Assembly: GCA_007135895.1 (NCBI GenBank) | Contig: SLHZ01000108.1 | Location: forward strand, 1-7,950 | DNA length: 7,950 nucleotides | Reading direction: 5' to 3' | Source: Balneolales bacterium | GTDB taxonomy: Bacteria > Bacteroidota > Rhodothermia > Balneolales > Natronogracilivirgulaceae | Part shown: positions 1-6,305 of the stretch, in pieces | Position numbering within the stretch: the first letter of the stretch is position 1 | Layout of the letters: the number at the start of each line of letters is the position of its first letter | Program-made: the position numbers and the translations under genes | The notes under the pieces: model-generated | What the model saw: the letters and a program-made list of their open reading frames with translations, nothing else | Database searches by the model: none | Told to the model about the DNA's origin: nothing

Positions 1-53
1 GCTTCTGGCACTGCGCTACAAGCCTGATATCAAAATCACCTGACAGAATTGGA

Positions 54-67
54 AATCCCGCGGGATT
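54..67. other. 14-bp perfect palindrome at the end of the FISUMP gene
   Basis: The bases AATCCCGCGGGATT read the same on both strands. The palindrome overlaps the stop codon (66-68) of the FISUMP gene. Read on the minus strand it could fold as a 5-bp stem with a CGCG loop, but no T-run follows it. It is therefore only a weak candidate for a transcript end or 3' stabilising hairpin. The remaining bases at 1-53 show nothing that I can call. Confidence 0.25.
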
Positions 68-1514
68 ATTCCTTCACGCAGCGGACCGCACAGCCAAACT
101 GTTTCGTTATGTTAGGAGCTACGACATTGCCGCCGCCGTGATATAAAGTAATACTGGTGACATTTGCACCCACTTCTGTGGATGTCCACCAGTATCCGTA
201 AACGCCCACCAGAGAGAAAGTACCATTAAATAAACGATAACCATTCGGTCTGGCGGAAAAACCAAAGATATCCATTCCGTAATGACTGGCAAAATAGCCC
301 CACCTTGGATGCAGATGGTTGTCCCACGGAATACCAAGGGGGCTGCCCTCCTGCAGTCGTGACTTCAGGGCGTTGCCCGCAGCGATGACCACACCTGCTA
401 CATTGGGATATCCGAGTGAGTCGAGATGTACCAGAAGCTCGTCCCAATCACCAACGGTGGGAACCCGCCAGCCTTCCGGGCAGAGTCCCAGGGTATCTCC
501 CACGGCATGCCAGTTGTACAACCGTCCATAACCTTCCAGAACCTCCTCCTCGCTCTCCAAGCCAAAAACGGAGCCGTAAGGATACACCGTCATGGCACCA
601 CTGGTGGCGTCCCGCCACTCGGTATTAGCCACGGTGTCCGGAATCATTTGAATCTCCGTGCCGTCACGGTAGCGAGTCACCTTCAGATTTTCAGCCATCC
701 ATTCCTGGTCCCCGATGATCACCGTAGAGTATTCGTTGCCATCAATATCGGTTACCCCGTCTCCCGCCACTTTTCTGTTTCGGACCAGTACCAGTTCTCC
801 GCTGTGATAACTCTGCCCGGAGGGTATCATCACCTGTCTTTGCATAAAGTAATCGGTATCTCCCATGATCAGATGCAGCGAGGAGGTGGTATAATAATCA
901 CTGCTGACATCCGGGGCGATATCCGCACGCACCTCTCCGGTACCGGGACGCAAGGTGATTCCGGTCGTTCCGCTGCTCACACCCACACTGATGAAAGTCA
1001 TGCCTTGCACCAGAGAAAATCCGTTGCCTCGAACCCGCACCAGATACTGACCCTGCGAAAGCCCCGAACCCAGATTGATGACAATGTGGTGTGTTCCACG
1101 GTCCACCCGGGCATCGGTCTGCATAACCCGGCGACCCAGGATGTCATAGACCCCGATCACGGCATGTGTCTCACGGGGGGCATGGAACGGAATCGTCGTC
1201 ACCGGATTGAAGGGGTTGGGATAGGAAGAACCCAGGCGGAACTCCGAAGGAGTCTGCAGATCGTCAAAAGGATCGGATGAAGTAGCTTCTGCCTGGTACG
1301 TGAGCAGAAAATTACCCTGGTCATCACTTTCGCCCGAAGCTATTTCAAGTTTATCTGCATCCAGAAGACGCACCGGATGGCCTGCCACGGCATTGCTGTC
1401 ACTGTCGATCAGGCGGCCGCTCACCTCGTAGGTGTGCAGATCGTCTGCGAACATGAATGACATGAATAAAAGAGCGATGGCAGGTACAGGGAGGGATAGG
1501 TAGATTTTTTTCAT
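66..1514 (-). CDS. Exported FISUMP-domain protein with an internal type IX-like sorting domain
   Basis: This is a 482-residue exported protein of unknown molecular function. Residues 1-22 (MKKIYLS followed by a hydrophobic stretch ending FMFA) look like a signal peptide. Residues about 28-75 resemble a carboxypeptidase-regulatory-like beta-sandwich (EVSGRLIDSDSNAVAG). Residues about 92-178 resemble a type IX secretion sorting domain (YPNPFNPVTTI at 98-108, then YDILGRRV). Residues about 255-482 are a Fibrobacter succinogenes major paralogous (FISUMP) domain, with GDQEWMAENLKVTRYRDG, GRLYNWHAV, CPEGWRVPT, FSARPNGYR, WWTSTE and a final CAVRCVKE. FISUMP proteins are common, often surface-linked, in FCB bacteria, but no reaction is known for them. 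The sorting domain is normally C-terminal, so its internal position is odd. I chose the ATG at 1514 because a signal peptide starts there; the frame is open to a GTG at 1586, but the added residues do not look like a signal peptide. No clear Shine-Dalgarno precedes 1514. The gene is separated from the kinase upstream by 267 bp. Confidence 0.85.
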   Translation of the reverse strand: MKKIYLSLPVPAIALLFMSFMFADDLHTYEVSGRLIDSDSNAVAGHPVRLLDADKLEIASGESDDQGNFLLTYQAEATSSDPFDDLQTPSEFRLGSSYPNPFNPVTTIPFHAPRETHAVIGVYDILGRRVMQTDARVDRGTHHIVINLGSGLSQGQYLVRVRGNGFSLVQGMTFISVGVSSGTTGITLRPGTGEVRADIAPDVSSDYYTTSSLHLIMGDTDYFMQRQVMIPSGQSYHSGELVLVRNRKVAGDGVTDIDGNEYSTVIIGDQEWMAENLKVTRYRDGTEIQMIPDTVANTEWRDATSGAMTVYPYGSVFGLESEEEVLEGYGRLYNWHAVGDTLGLCPEGWRVPTVGDWDELLVHLDSLGYPNVAGVVIAAGNALKSRLQEGSPLGIPWDNHLHPRWGYFASHYGMDIFGFSARPNGYRLFNGTFSLVGVYGYWWTSTEVGANVTSITLYHGGGNVVAPNITKQFGCAVRCVKE

Positions 1515-1595
1515 AGGTTCAAGATTTCGGTTAGCATTGCATGCTGTAGAAATTGGTGTGACGGGACTCAACCACTGCGCATCCACGCCACTTTT

Positions 1596-1624
1596 ATATT
1601 ATCTTTTCATAAGAGATCCGCTAA
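1596..1624 (-). promoter_or_regulatory. Possible sigma70-like promoter of the FISUMP gene
   Basis: On the minus strand a TAATAT box (1601-1596) lies 17 bases after TTAGCG (1624-1619). The -10 element is good, but the -35 element matches the TTGACA consensus poorly. Transcription would begin near 1588 and leave a leader of about 74 nt before the ATG at 1514. That would also argue against translation from the GTG at 1586. No clear Bacteroidota-type TAnnTTTG box was seen here. Confidence 0.25.
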
Positions 1625-1680
1625 GGGAATAACAAGAATGGATAATTAGTTTCCCTGAACTCCTCTACTATTATGAATAT

Positions 1681-1726
1681 AAAAAAAAAACTGAAAAGCC
1701 ATACTTCATTGGAATAACCCTATTCC
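1681..1726 (-). terminator. Possible terminator after the TPR kinase gene
   Basis: Reading the minus strand, a perfect 6-bp hairpin (GGAATA, loop GGGT, TATTCC; 1726-1711) is followed 20 nt later by a run of ten T (1690-1681). The gap between hairpin and T-run is longer than in a standard intrinsic terminator. It lies about 55 bp beyond the kinase stop, which is a sensible position. The call rests on this arrangement alone. Confidence 0.3.
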
Positions 1727-1781
1727 TGTTTATCGAGTCCGAAAGAAGGGTCGCTGAACCAACCGCCGGGTCAGCCGGTCA

Positions 1782-3797
1782 TCACGCGTCTGGCAGTACA
1801 ACCGTAAAGGTACTGCCTGATCCGGGTTTGCTGGACACTTGAATGGTTCCCCGGTGCTTTTCAATAAAATCCTTGCATAAGATCAATCCCAGGCCGGTAC
1901 CTTTTTCCCTGGCCGTACCCGGAGTGGACGAATGACCACCGGATGCAAAGAGCATCTTCAGGTTTTCATCGGAAATACCGATTCCGGTATCCTCTACAAT
2001 AATAGTGGTCTGTTCATCCCCTTCAGTAGCCGTAATCCGAACTTCGCCCCCGTCGCCTGTAAATTTAACGGCATTGCTCAGGAGGTTCCGCACAACGGTT
2101 GCGATCATGTTTCGGTCGGCATGCAGACTCACCTCTTCCGGCACGGTATGGACGATGCGAATCCCCTTCTGCCGGGCCTGTTCCTCATAAATGGATACCG
2201 CCGGACCGGTAACCTCCCGTAACTGGAAAACCTGAGGAGTAAATATGATACTTCCCTGGAGCATCCTGGCCCAGTCAAGCAGATTCCGGAGCAGTTGCAT
2301 GACCTGAAGGCTGGCGGCTTGGATGATGGAAGCATATTCCTTCAGATTCGGGTTGTCTTCTTTTGCCGCCTCCTCCTCAAGCATCTGACTGAACCCAATT
2401 ATACTGGTAAATGGATTGAGCAGGTCATGGCCAAGAATGGAAAAAAGCCGGTCTTTTTCCGCATTGATCTCTGCCAGCTCCCGGTTCTTCCCAGAAATGA
2501 TGATACTCTTCTCCTTCAACTCGTCGAGCAGCTGGTTTTTTTCCCTGTTTTTCCGCCAGAGAATCAAAAAGAATACAGAGAACAAGCCGATGATGATCAC
2601 CAGCGTTATACTCAGATATTGAGACTGGTTGCGCCGGTATGCAAGTTCCAGTTCCGACTGGTGGATCTGGTGCTCATGCTCCTTGGCTTTCGCAGCAAGC
2701 AGGATCCGTTCATTCTGAAACTCCTCGTACAGATTTTTTGCCTTGCTCAGGTAATCATGGGCTTTTCTGTAATTCTCCATCGCCAGGTAATCGTAATAAA
2801 GCGCATCTGTAGCCATGAACTCATACATTCGTATTCCCTCTTTACGAGCCAGTTCAAGGGCTTCTTCGGCCACCAGGATCGCAGCTTCGGGCTGATTCAA
2901 ACGGGAGTAGCCAAGTACCCGGGCCTTATTGATCAGCACCAGGGGTAAATCCCGGGTCATTCCGGTCTGGTGCATATAAGCGATCAGTTTGTCAAATTCG
3001 TCCAGGGCCAGATTGGATTGATGCGTCTGGATATAAAGCCCTGACTCAATGATCTTATTCGAGATGATGAGTTCCTCCAGATGCAACTCCGTTCCCATCG
3101 CGCTGGCCCGATCCAGATACAAGCGAACTTCCCGATAGAGATCGGCAAGCTCGGGAAAACGATTCAGTTCTTCCTGGAAAGTCGACCCCCCTTTACGTAA
3201 TATGGCATCGACTTTCTCATAGGACGGGTGCCAATACAATCGTTCATAACTGGTTGCCGCCAAGCGGTTATAGGTACGGGCCAGATCCTCTTTGGCTCCC
3301 GTCTTGTCAAAAAAAGCCCTTGCTGTCAACAGGGTAGACATGGCAATATCCAGCCATCCGGAAGCACGGTATGTTTCACCCAGGGCGTGGTACACCTTAT
3401 GCCGCTCATGCTCCATGCCGAGTTCCTGAAACAGTTCGAGTGCATCCTGCAATCGTGCCTCTGACCGCACATGATCTCCGACATTCTTCCATGCTGTGCC
3501 GCTCTGAAGCAAAGCCATGGCCTTGAGTTTGGAGTGGCGGAGGGAATCCGCCAGATAAACGGCTTCCTCAGCCCAAGTCACCGCTTGCACCGCATTGCGC
3601 TCACGCATGGATCGGGAAATGAGCTCTTCCACATTCACAACGGAAGTTTCAACTATGCTGGCCGGGTCGAGCTGGCGGCCGGCACCCTGCACCAGGCCCG
3701 GCACTAACAGTGCTGCCACCATAAAAAAGAAGAAATACTTCCTGCCACACTTGCACAATGGGTGCCGCCCGCAAACCGGCATGATTATCCATTTCAT
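1782..3797 (-). CDS. Membrane sensor histidine kinase with extracytoplasmic TPR domain
   Basis: This 671-residue kinase is expected to sense a signal outside the cytoplasm and autophosphorylate on histidine. The N-terminus has basic residues (R11, K16, R19, K20) and a hydrophobic segment (about 21-37), reading as a signal peptide or first membrane anchor. Residues about 65-365 are helical with TPR-like repeats (for example GETYRASGWLDIAMSTLLTA). A charged coiled-coil leads to a transmembrane helix at about 394-414 and a second coiled-coil (about 417-450). The HisKA segment has SILGHDLLNPFTSIIGFS with phospho-acceptor H457. The HATPase domain shows the N box NLLSNAVKF (571-579), G1 DTGIGIS (603-609) and G2 GTGLGL (633-638), so all key motifs are present. 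There is no receiver domain and no response regulator nearby. The start at 3797 overlaps the upstream kinase stop as ATGA, supporting translational coupling; no Shine-Dalgarno is evident. TPR-sensor kinases of this layout are common in Bacteroidota. The signal is unknown. Confidence 0.93.
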   Translation of the reverse strand: MKWIIMPVCGRHPLCKCGRKYFFFFMVAALLVPGLVQGAGRQLDPASIVETSVVNVEELISRSMRERNAVQAVTWAEEAVYLADSLRHSKLKAMALLQSGTAWKNVGDHVRSEARLQDALELFQELGMEHERHKVYHALGETYRASGWLDIAMSTLLTARAFFDKTGAKEDLARTYNRLAATSYERLYWHPSYEKVDAILRKGGSTFQEELNRFPELADLYREVRLYLDRASAMGTELHLEELIISNKIIESGLYIQTHQSNLALDEFDKLIAYMHQTGMTRDLPLVLINKARVLGYSRLNQPEAAILVAEEALELARKEGIRMYEFMATDALYYDYLAMENYRKAHDYLSKAKNLYEEFQNERILLAAKAKEHEHQIHQSELELAYRRNQSQYLSITLVIIIGLFSVFFLILWRKNREKNQLLDELKEKSIIISGKNRELAEINAEKDRLFSILGHDLLNPFTSIIGFSQMLEEEAAKEDNPNLKEYASIIQAASLQVMQLLRNLLDWARMLQGSIIFTPQVFQLREVTGPAVSIYEEQARQKGIRIVHTVPEEVSLHADRNMIATVVRNLLSNAVKFTGDGGEVRITATEGDEQTTIIVEDTGIGISDENLKMLFASGGHSSTPGTAREKGTGLGLILCKDFIEKHRGTIQVSSKPGSGSTFTVVLPDA

Positions 3798-5230
3798 AGT
3801 GGCAGACGCACTTCTACCCGCAGACCGGTTCGTGAACCGGTCTTGGAATTCGCAGCTTCTTCCCGAACCTGTCCGGCATCATCCGGCTTCGATGATTCCT
3901 CGAATGAGAAAATAGCAAGGGTTCCCCTCAGCTGCCTGACCAATCCGTGCATGATTGTATACCCAAAACTTGCCGGTTCCCGGAGCAGTGATAAATCCTC
4001 CACTCCAACCCCGTCATCTTCAATAGCCAGCAGGAAACCACCTTTTTCTTTTCGCAATGCCACTTTTATGTTTCCCCGCTTAACACCATCGAAAGCGTGC
4101 TTGTAGGCATTTAAAATGGCTTCATTGGTGAAGAGCGAAAGCGGGATGGCGACATGAATATCAAGCAGGACCGGATCAGCATCAATCTTGACTTGAATCT
4201 CCTGACCCTCCCGGCAGTATATATTCTTGAACTGATCCAGAAGCTTGTGCAACAGCCGGCCAAAATCAATCCGGGCAAAATTCTTGCTTTCGTAGACCAG
4301 TTCATGGACCAGCGCCATGGACCGGATCCGGTTCTGTGTATCCTGGAAAAGTTTTTCAGGATCCTTGTACTTGTCCACATACTCACTCTGAAGAGTCAGT
4401 ATGCTGGAGATCACAGCCATATTGTTTTTCACCCTGTGGTGGATCTCCGACAGCAGCACCTCCTTTTCACTCAGACTCTGCCGTATAAGATCGGCTGTTC
4501 TTTTTCGCTCCGTCACGTCCCGCATAATGCCGATAACCGTCATCGGATCTTTTGGTTTGAGAAGCGCCGTACTCACCTCCACATAGATCTTCTCACCATC
4601 GCGGTTCTGTATGGAGAGCTCGTAGGTGCCCGGAACATCTTCCCCCCGACTTCTCTTCTCAATACGCTCCCTTACCAGCTCTTCTGATTCTTCGGTGAGC
4701 AGCTGCCGAAAATCAAATCCAGTGGCTAGCAATTCATCTTCTGAATAACCGGTGAGTTCGGTAAACTGACGGTTCACGTAGCTGAATCCGTGGTCTTCGA
4801 TGATATAGATGCCGTCATGAGCATGTTCAACAACCGTACGGAATCTTTTTTCACTCTCCTGCAACGCCATCGCGATGCGATGCTGGCCGCTAACGTCCTC
4901 TATGATCCCGATGCCCCCCTCCACCAGACCATTGTCGTCGTGAACCGGTGCAAAAGAGGCTCTCACCGGAGTGCTCTTCCGGGCCGTCACCGACTCGTAA
5001 ACACCTTCATAGTGCCCCTTCTTTCCCTCGATGGCAGTACGGACGGCCGTGACAATTTTTTTGTCCGGCAAACGCGTGGTATTCAGGCCCAGCAGCAACT
5101 CGCGGGAAGATCCGATAATATCAACAAACCTGTCGTTGCACTCCGTAATCACTCCGTCCCGGTCAAAATGGAAGATGCCCAGCGGTGCATGGTCAAAAAT
5201 CAGGCGGAACTTTTTATTCTCCCTGCTCAT
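3794..5230 (-). CDS. Soluble PAS-PAS histidine kinase of the HisKA_2 class
   Basis: This 478-residue protein has no signal peptide or membrane segment, so it should be cytoplasmic. Two PAS domains are visible: residues about 5-118 (FDHAPLGIFHFDRDGVITECN) and about 126-243 (VVEHAHDGIYIIEDHGF, ending GIMRDVTERKR). The dimerisation/phospho-acceptor segment is EIHHRVKNNM (262-271), the hallmark of HisKA_2 kinases. H265 aligns with the histidine of the related HWE kinases, and H264 is the alternative. The ATPase domain has an N box FTNEAILNAYKHAF (367-380) and G1 EDDGVGV (404-410), with a divergent SFGYTIMHGL in place of a standard G2. A hydrophilic stretch of about 25 residues (443-468) seems to interrupt the end of the ATPase fold before the final LRVEVRLPL. 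The start ATG at 5230 lies just downstream of the 24-bp repeat array. The stop overlaps the start of the TPR kinase by 4 bp. The ligand of the PAS domains cannot be read from sequence. Confidence 0.92.
   Translation of the reverse strand: MSRENKKFRLIFDHAPLGIFHFDRDGVITECNDRFVDIIGSSRELLLGLNTTRLPDKKIVTAVRTAIEGKKGHYEGVYESVTARKSTPVRASFAPVHDDNGLVEGGIGIIEDVSGQHRIAMALQESEKRFRTVVEHAHDGIYIIEDHGFSYVNRQFTELTGYSEDELLATGFDFRQLLTEESEELVRERIEKRSRGEDVPGTYELSIQNRDGEKIYVEVSTALLKPKDPMTVIGIMRDVTERKRTADLIRQSLSEKEVLLSEIHHRVKNNMAVISSILTLQSEYVDKYKDPEKLFQDTQNRIRSMALVHELVYESKNFARIDFGRLLHKLLDQFKNIYCREGQEIQVKIDADPVLLDIHVAIPLSLFTNEAILNAYKHAFDGVKRGNIKVALRKEKGGFLLAIEDDGVGVEDLSLLREPASFGYTIMHGLVRQLRGTLAIFSFEESSKPDDAGQVREEAANSKTGSRTGLRVEVRLPL
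3822..3843 (-). repeat. 10-bp inverted repeat 24 nt before the second kinase start
   Basis: The + strand reads AGACCGGTTC, two bases (GT), then GAACCGGTCT, a perfect 10-bp inverted repeat. On the mRNA it would form a strong hairpin inside the last codons of the PAS kinase, encoding around TGSRTGL (464-470). Its downstream edge is 24 nt from the ATG of the TPR kinase. It may affect coupling, mRNA processing or read-through, but no T-run follows, so it is not an intrinsic terminator. A chance outcome of codons for two similar TG-containing tripeptides is the alternative. Confidence 0.6.
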
Positions 5231-5268
5231 AGCTCATACTTTTTTTCGATGGATAATAGCCGTGCAAA

Positions 5269-5364
5269 CGCGGCAAACATTCCATAAATACACGCGGCAA
5301 ACACTCCATAAATACACGCGGCAAACATTCCATAAATACACGCGGCAAACACTCCATAAATACT
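5269..5364. repeat. Four tandem 24-bp direct repeats
   Basis: There are four head-to-tail copies at 5269-5292, 5293-5316, 5317-5340 and 5341-5364. Each begins CGCGGCAAACA and continues TCCATAAATAC. Position 12 alternates T, C, T, C along the array, and the last base of copy 4 is T instead of A; all other bases agree. No spacers separate the copies. The last copy ends 38 bp before the PAS kinase start codon. Such an array could be a variable-number repeat, a multi-site operator for a regulator, or neutral slippage. The sequence alone does not decide between these. Confidence 0.95.
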
Positions 5365-5375
5365 AAATGTCCGGC

Positions 5376-5394
5376 AAAAAAGAAAAGCTTTTCT
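5376..5394 (-). terminator. Possible terminator of the methionine synthase cluster
   Basis: On the minus strand a 14-bp palindrome (AGAAAAGCTTTTCT, 5394-5381) runs straight into a T-run ending at 5376. The stem is A/T-rich and the usable hairpin is only about 5 bp with an AGCT loop, so it would be weak. Its position, between the activation-protein gene and the kinase genes, is where an operon boundary is expected. Confidence 0.35.
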
Positions 5395-5547
5395 CGAACA
5401 ACTCGTGTCATGGCTACGGCAACTCCCATATCTGTCCGGATTCTGGTTCCCATTTCAGCATTCTCTTTTCTGTTCTGTGGGCCAATTTACTCTCAGCACA
5501 AGGTTTATCTTATAGTTTTGCCTCATATGGCAGCATTTTTTTTCCTT

Positions 5548-6294
5548 TCAGCAGGTGAATTTCATGGCCCGAAGATGCTTTTTATCACGGTAACGGCAGT
5601 CTGTGTCCTGACACGTATGGCAACGGTATTTCCGGAAAGTCACATTCCGGCCTATGGCAATGACACCACTGACCGATTTGACCGGAATCATCAAGCCGTC
5701 CGGTGTGAGTCGAATCCCGCAGAAACCGGAAGGAAGCAAGGCAAAGAGACCAAACTGTCCTTTCAGAGCCCACTCACCGTAGCCGGGACTGTAGCGGTTG
5801 CTTACAGCACAGCCTTGCTGTTTCATTTCTTCGACAAGCATCCTGTGAAGCAGATCCATAGCCTGCTCTGCAACCAGCGAACCGGTAAGATCGGCATAGT
5901 AGGCACCCAGCAAATCTCCGGATCGGGACAGCTCCGAAATTCTTTGACTGACCGTCTCTCCGGCTGTACAGACAAACAGTGCAAGTTTTTCTGCACCCTG
6001 CAGGAATTCGGCTATTTCCCGACCGGGCGTGAATTTTTTTTTGTCAAAAAAGAAGGTCCCGTTCCCAGGCATAATTTCGATATCCTCGCTGACAAGAAAG
6101 CCACCCCGAATTCCCTGATACCCTCCCCAGTGGCGTAACTCATCTTCGATAGACCGACGACAAGGCTCGGGCAGTGTACCCGGCTCGAATCCGGACAGTT
6201 CCCCGATCTGTTCTACGTCCAGCGTCAGTTTGCCGGGATCCACCCGGATTTCACAATGACCTGCTCTTGCCAGGCTCTGTTTGAGCGTATCCAT
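5548..6294 (-). CDS. Stand-alone methionine synthase activation-domain protein
   Basis: This 248-residue protein corresponds to the C-terminal AdoMet-binding reactivation domain of MetH. In the known enzyme that domain supports reductive methylation of inactive cob(II)alamin with AdoMet. The diagnostic segment is RYSPGYGEW (167-175), whose R-x-x-x-G-Y pattern matches the AdoMet-binding motif of the E. coli MetH activation domain. It is followed by the conserved MIPVKSVSG (202-210). The C-terminus adds C225-x2-C228-x4-C233 and a final C248, a possible metal or Fe-S site that is absent from the E. coli domain. Free-standing activation proteins partnered with a shortened MetH are known, for example in Thermotoga. 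I chose ATG 6294, 11 bp after the methyltransferase stop. The frame also opens from a TTG at 6369, but that would overlap the upstream gene by 64 bp. A run of nine A occurs within the gene (DKKKF region, 6042-6034 on the minus strand). It is probably co-transcribed with the methyltransferase. Confidence 0.88.
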   Translation of the reverse strand: MDTLKQSLARAGHCEIRVDPGKLTLDVEQIGELSGFEPGTLPEPCRRSIEDELRHWGGYQGIRGGFLVSEDIEIMPGNGTFFFDKKKFTPGREIAEFLQGAEKLALFVCTAGETVSQRISELSRSGDLLGAYYADLTGSLVAEQAMDLLHRMLVEEMKQQGCAVSNRYSPGYGEWALKGQFGLFALLPSGFCGIRLTPDGLMIPVKSVSGVIAIGRNVTFRKYRCHTCQDTDCRYRDKKHLRAMKFTC

Positions 6295-6305
6295 AATCTG
6301 CCGTG

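Larger units (their letters stand above)
5231..5547 (-). other. 317-bp spacer upstream of the kinase pair
   Basis: This spacer holds, in minus-strand order, a stretch without recognisable features (5547-5395), a terminator-like palindrome (5394-5376), the four 24-bp repeats (5364-5269) and a short leader to the kinase ATG at 5230. The leader has a TATTAT on the minus strand (5258-5253) that could be a -10 box, but no convincing -35 precedes it. A minus-strand frame from an ATG at 5453 to a stop at 5214 runs through the whole array (79 codons). I do not call it a gene, because it looks like a by-product of a repeat whose length is a multiple of three. Confidence 0.5.

Noticed and set aside
426..1280. 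Plus-strand open frame of 284 codons
   Set aside because: It lies wholly antisense to the FISUMP gene, shows no recognisable domain and has low-complexity His/Arg-rich content typical of shadow frames.
1515..1586. Longer start (GTG 1586) for the FISUMP gene
   Set aside because: The added 24 residues do not look like a signal peptide, while the ATG at 1514 begins one directly.
2295..2948. Plus-strand open frame of 217 codons inside the TPR kinase
   Set aside because: It is the complement of well-conserved kinase and TPR coding sequence, without a start signal or domain of its own.
5269..5364. CRISPR array
   Set aside because: The 24-bp units are directly adjacent with no unique spacers, and no cas gene is present.
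5410..6138. Plus-strand open frame of 242 codons
   Set aside because: It is antisense to the activation-protein gene, whose family motifs are clear, and its translation resembles no protein family.
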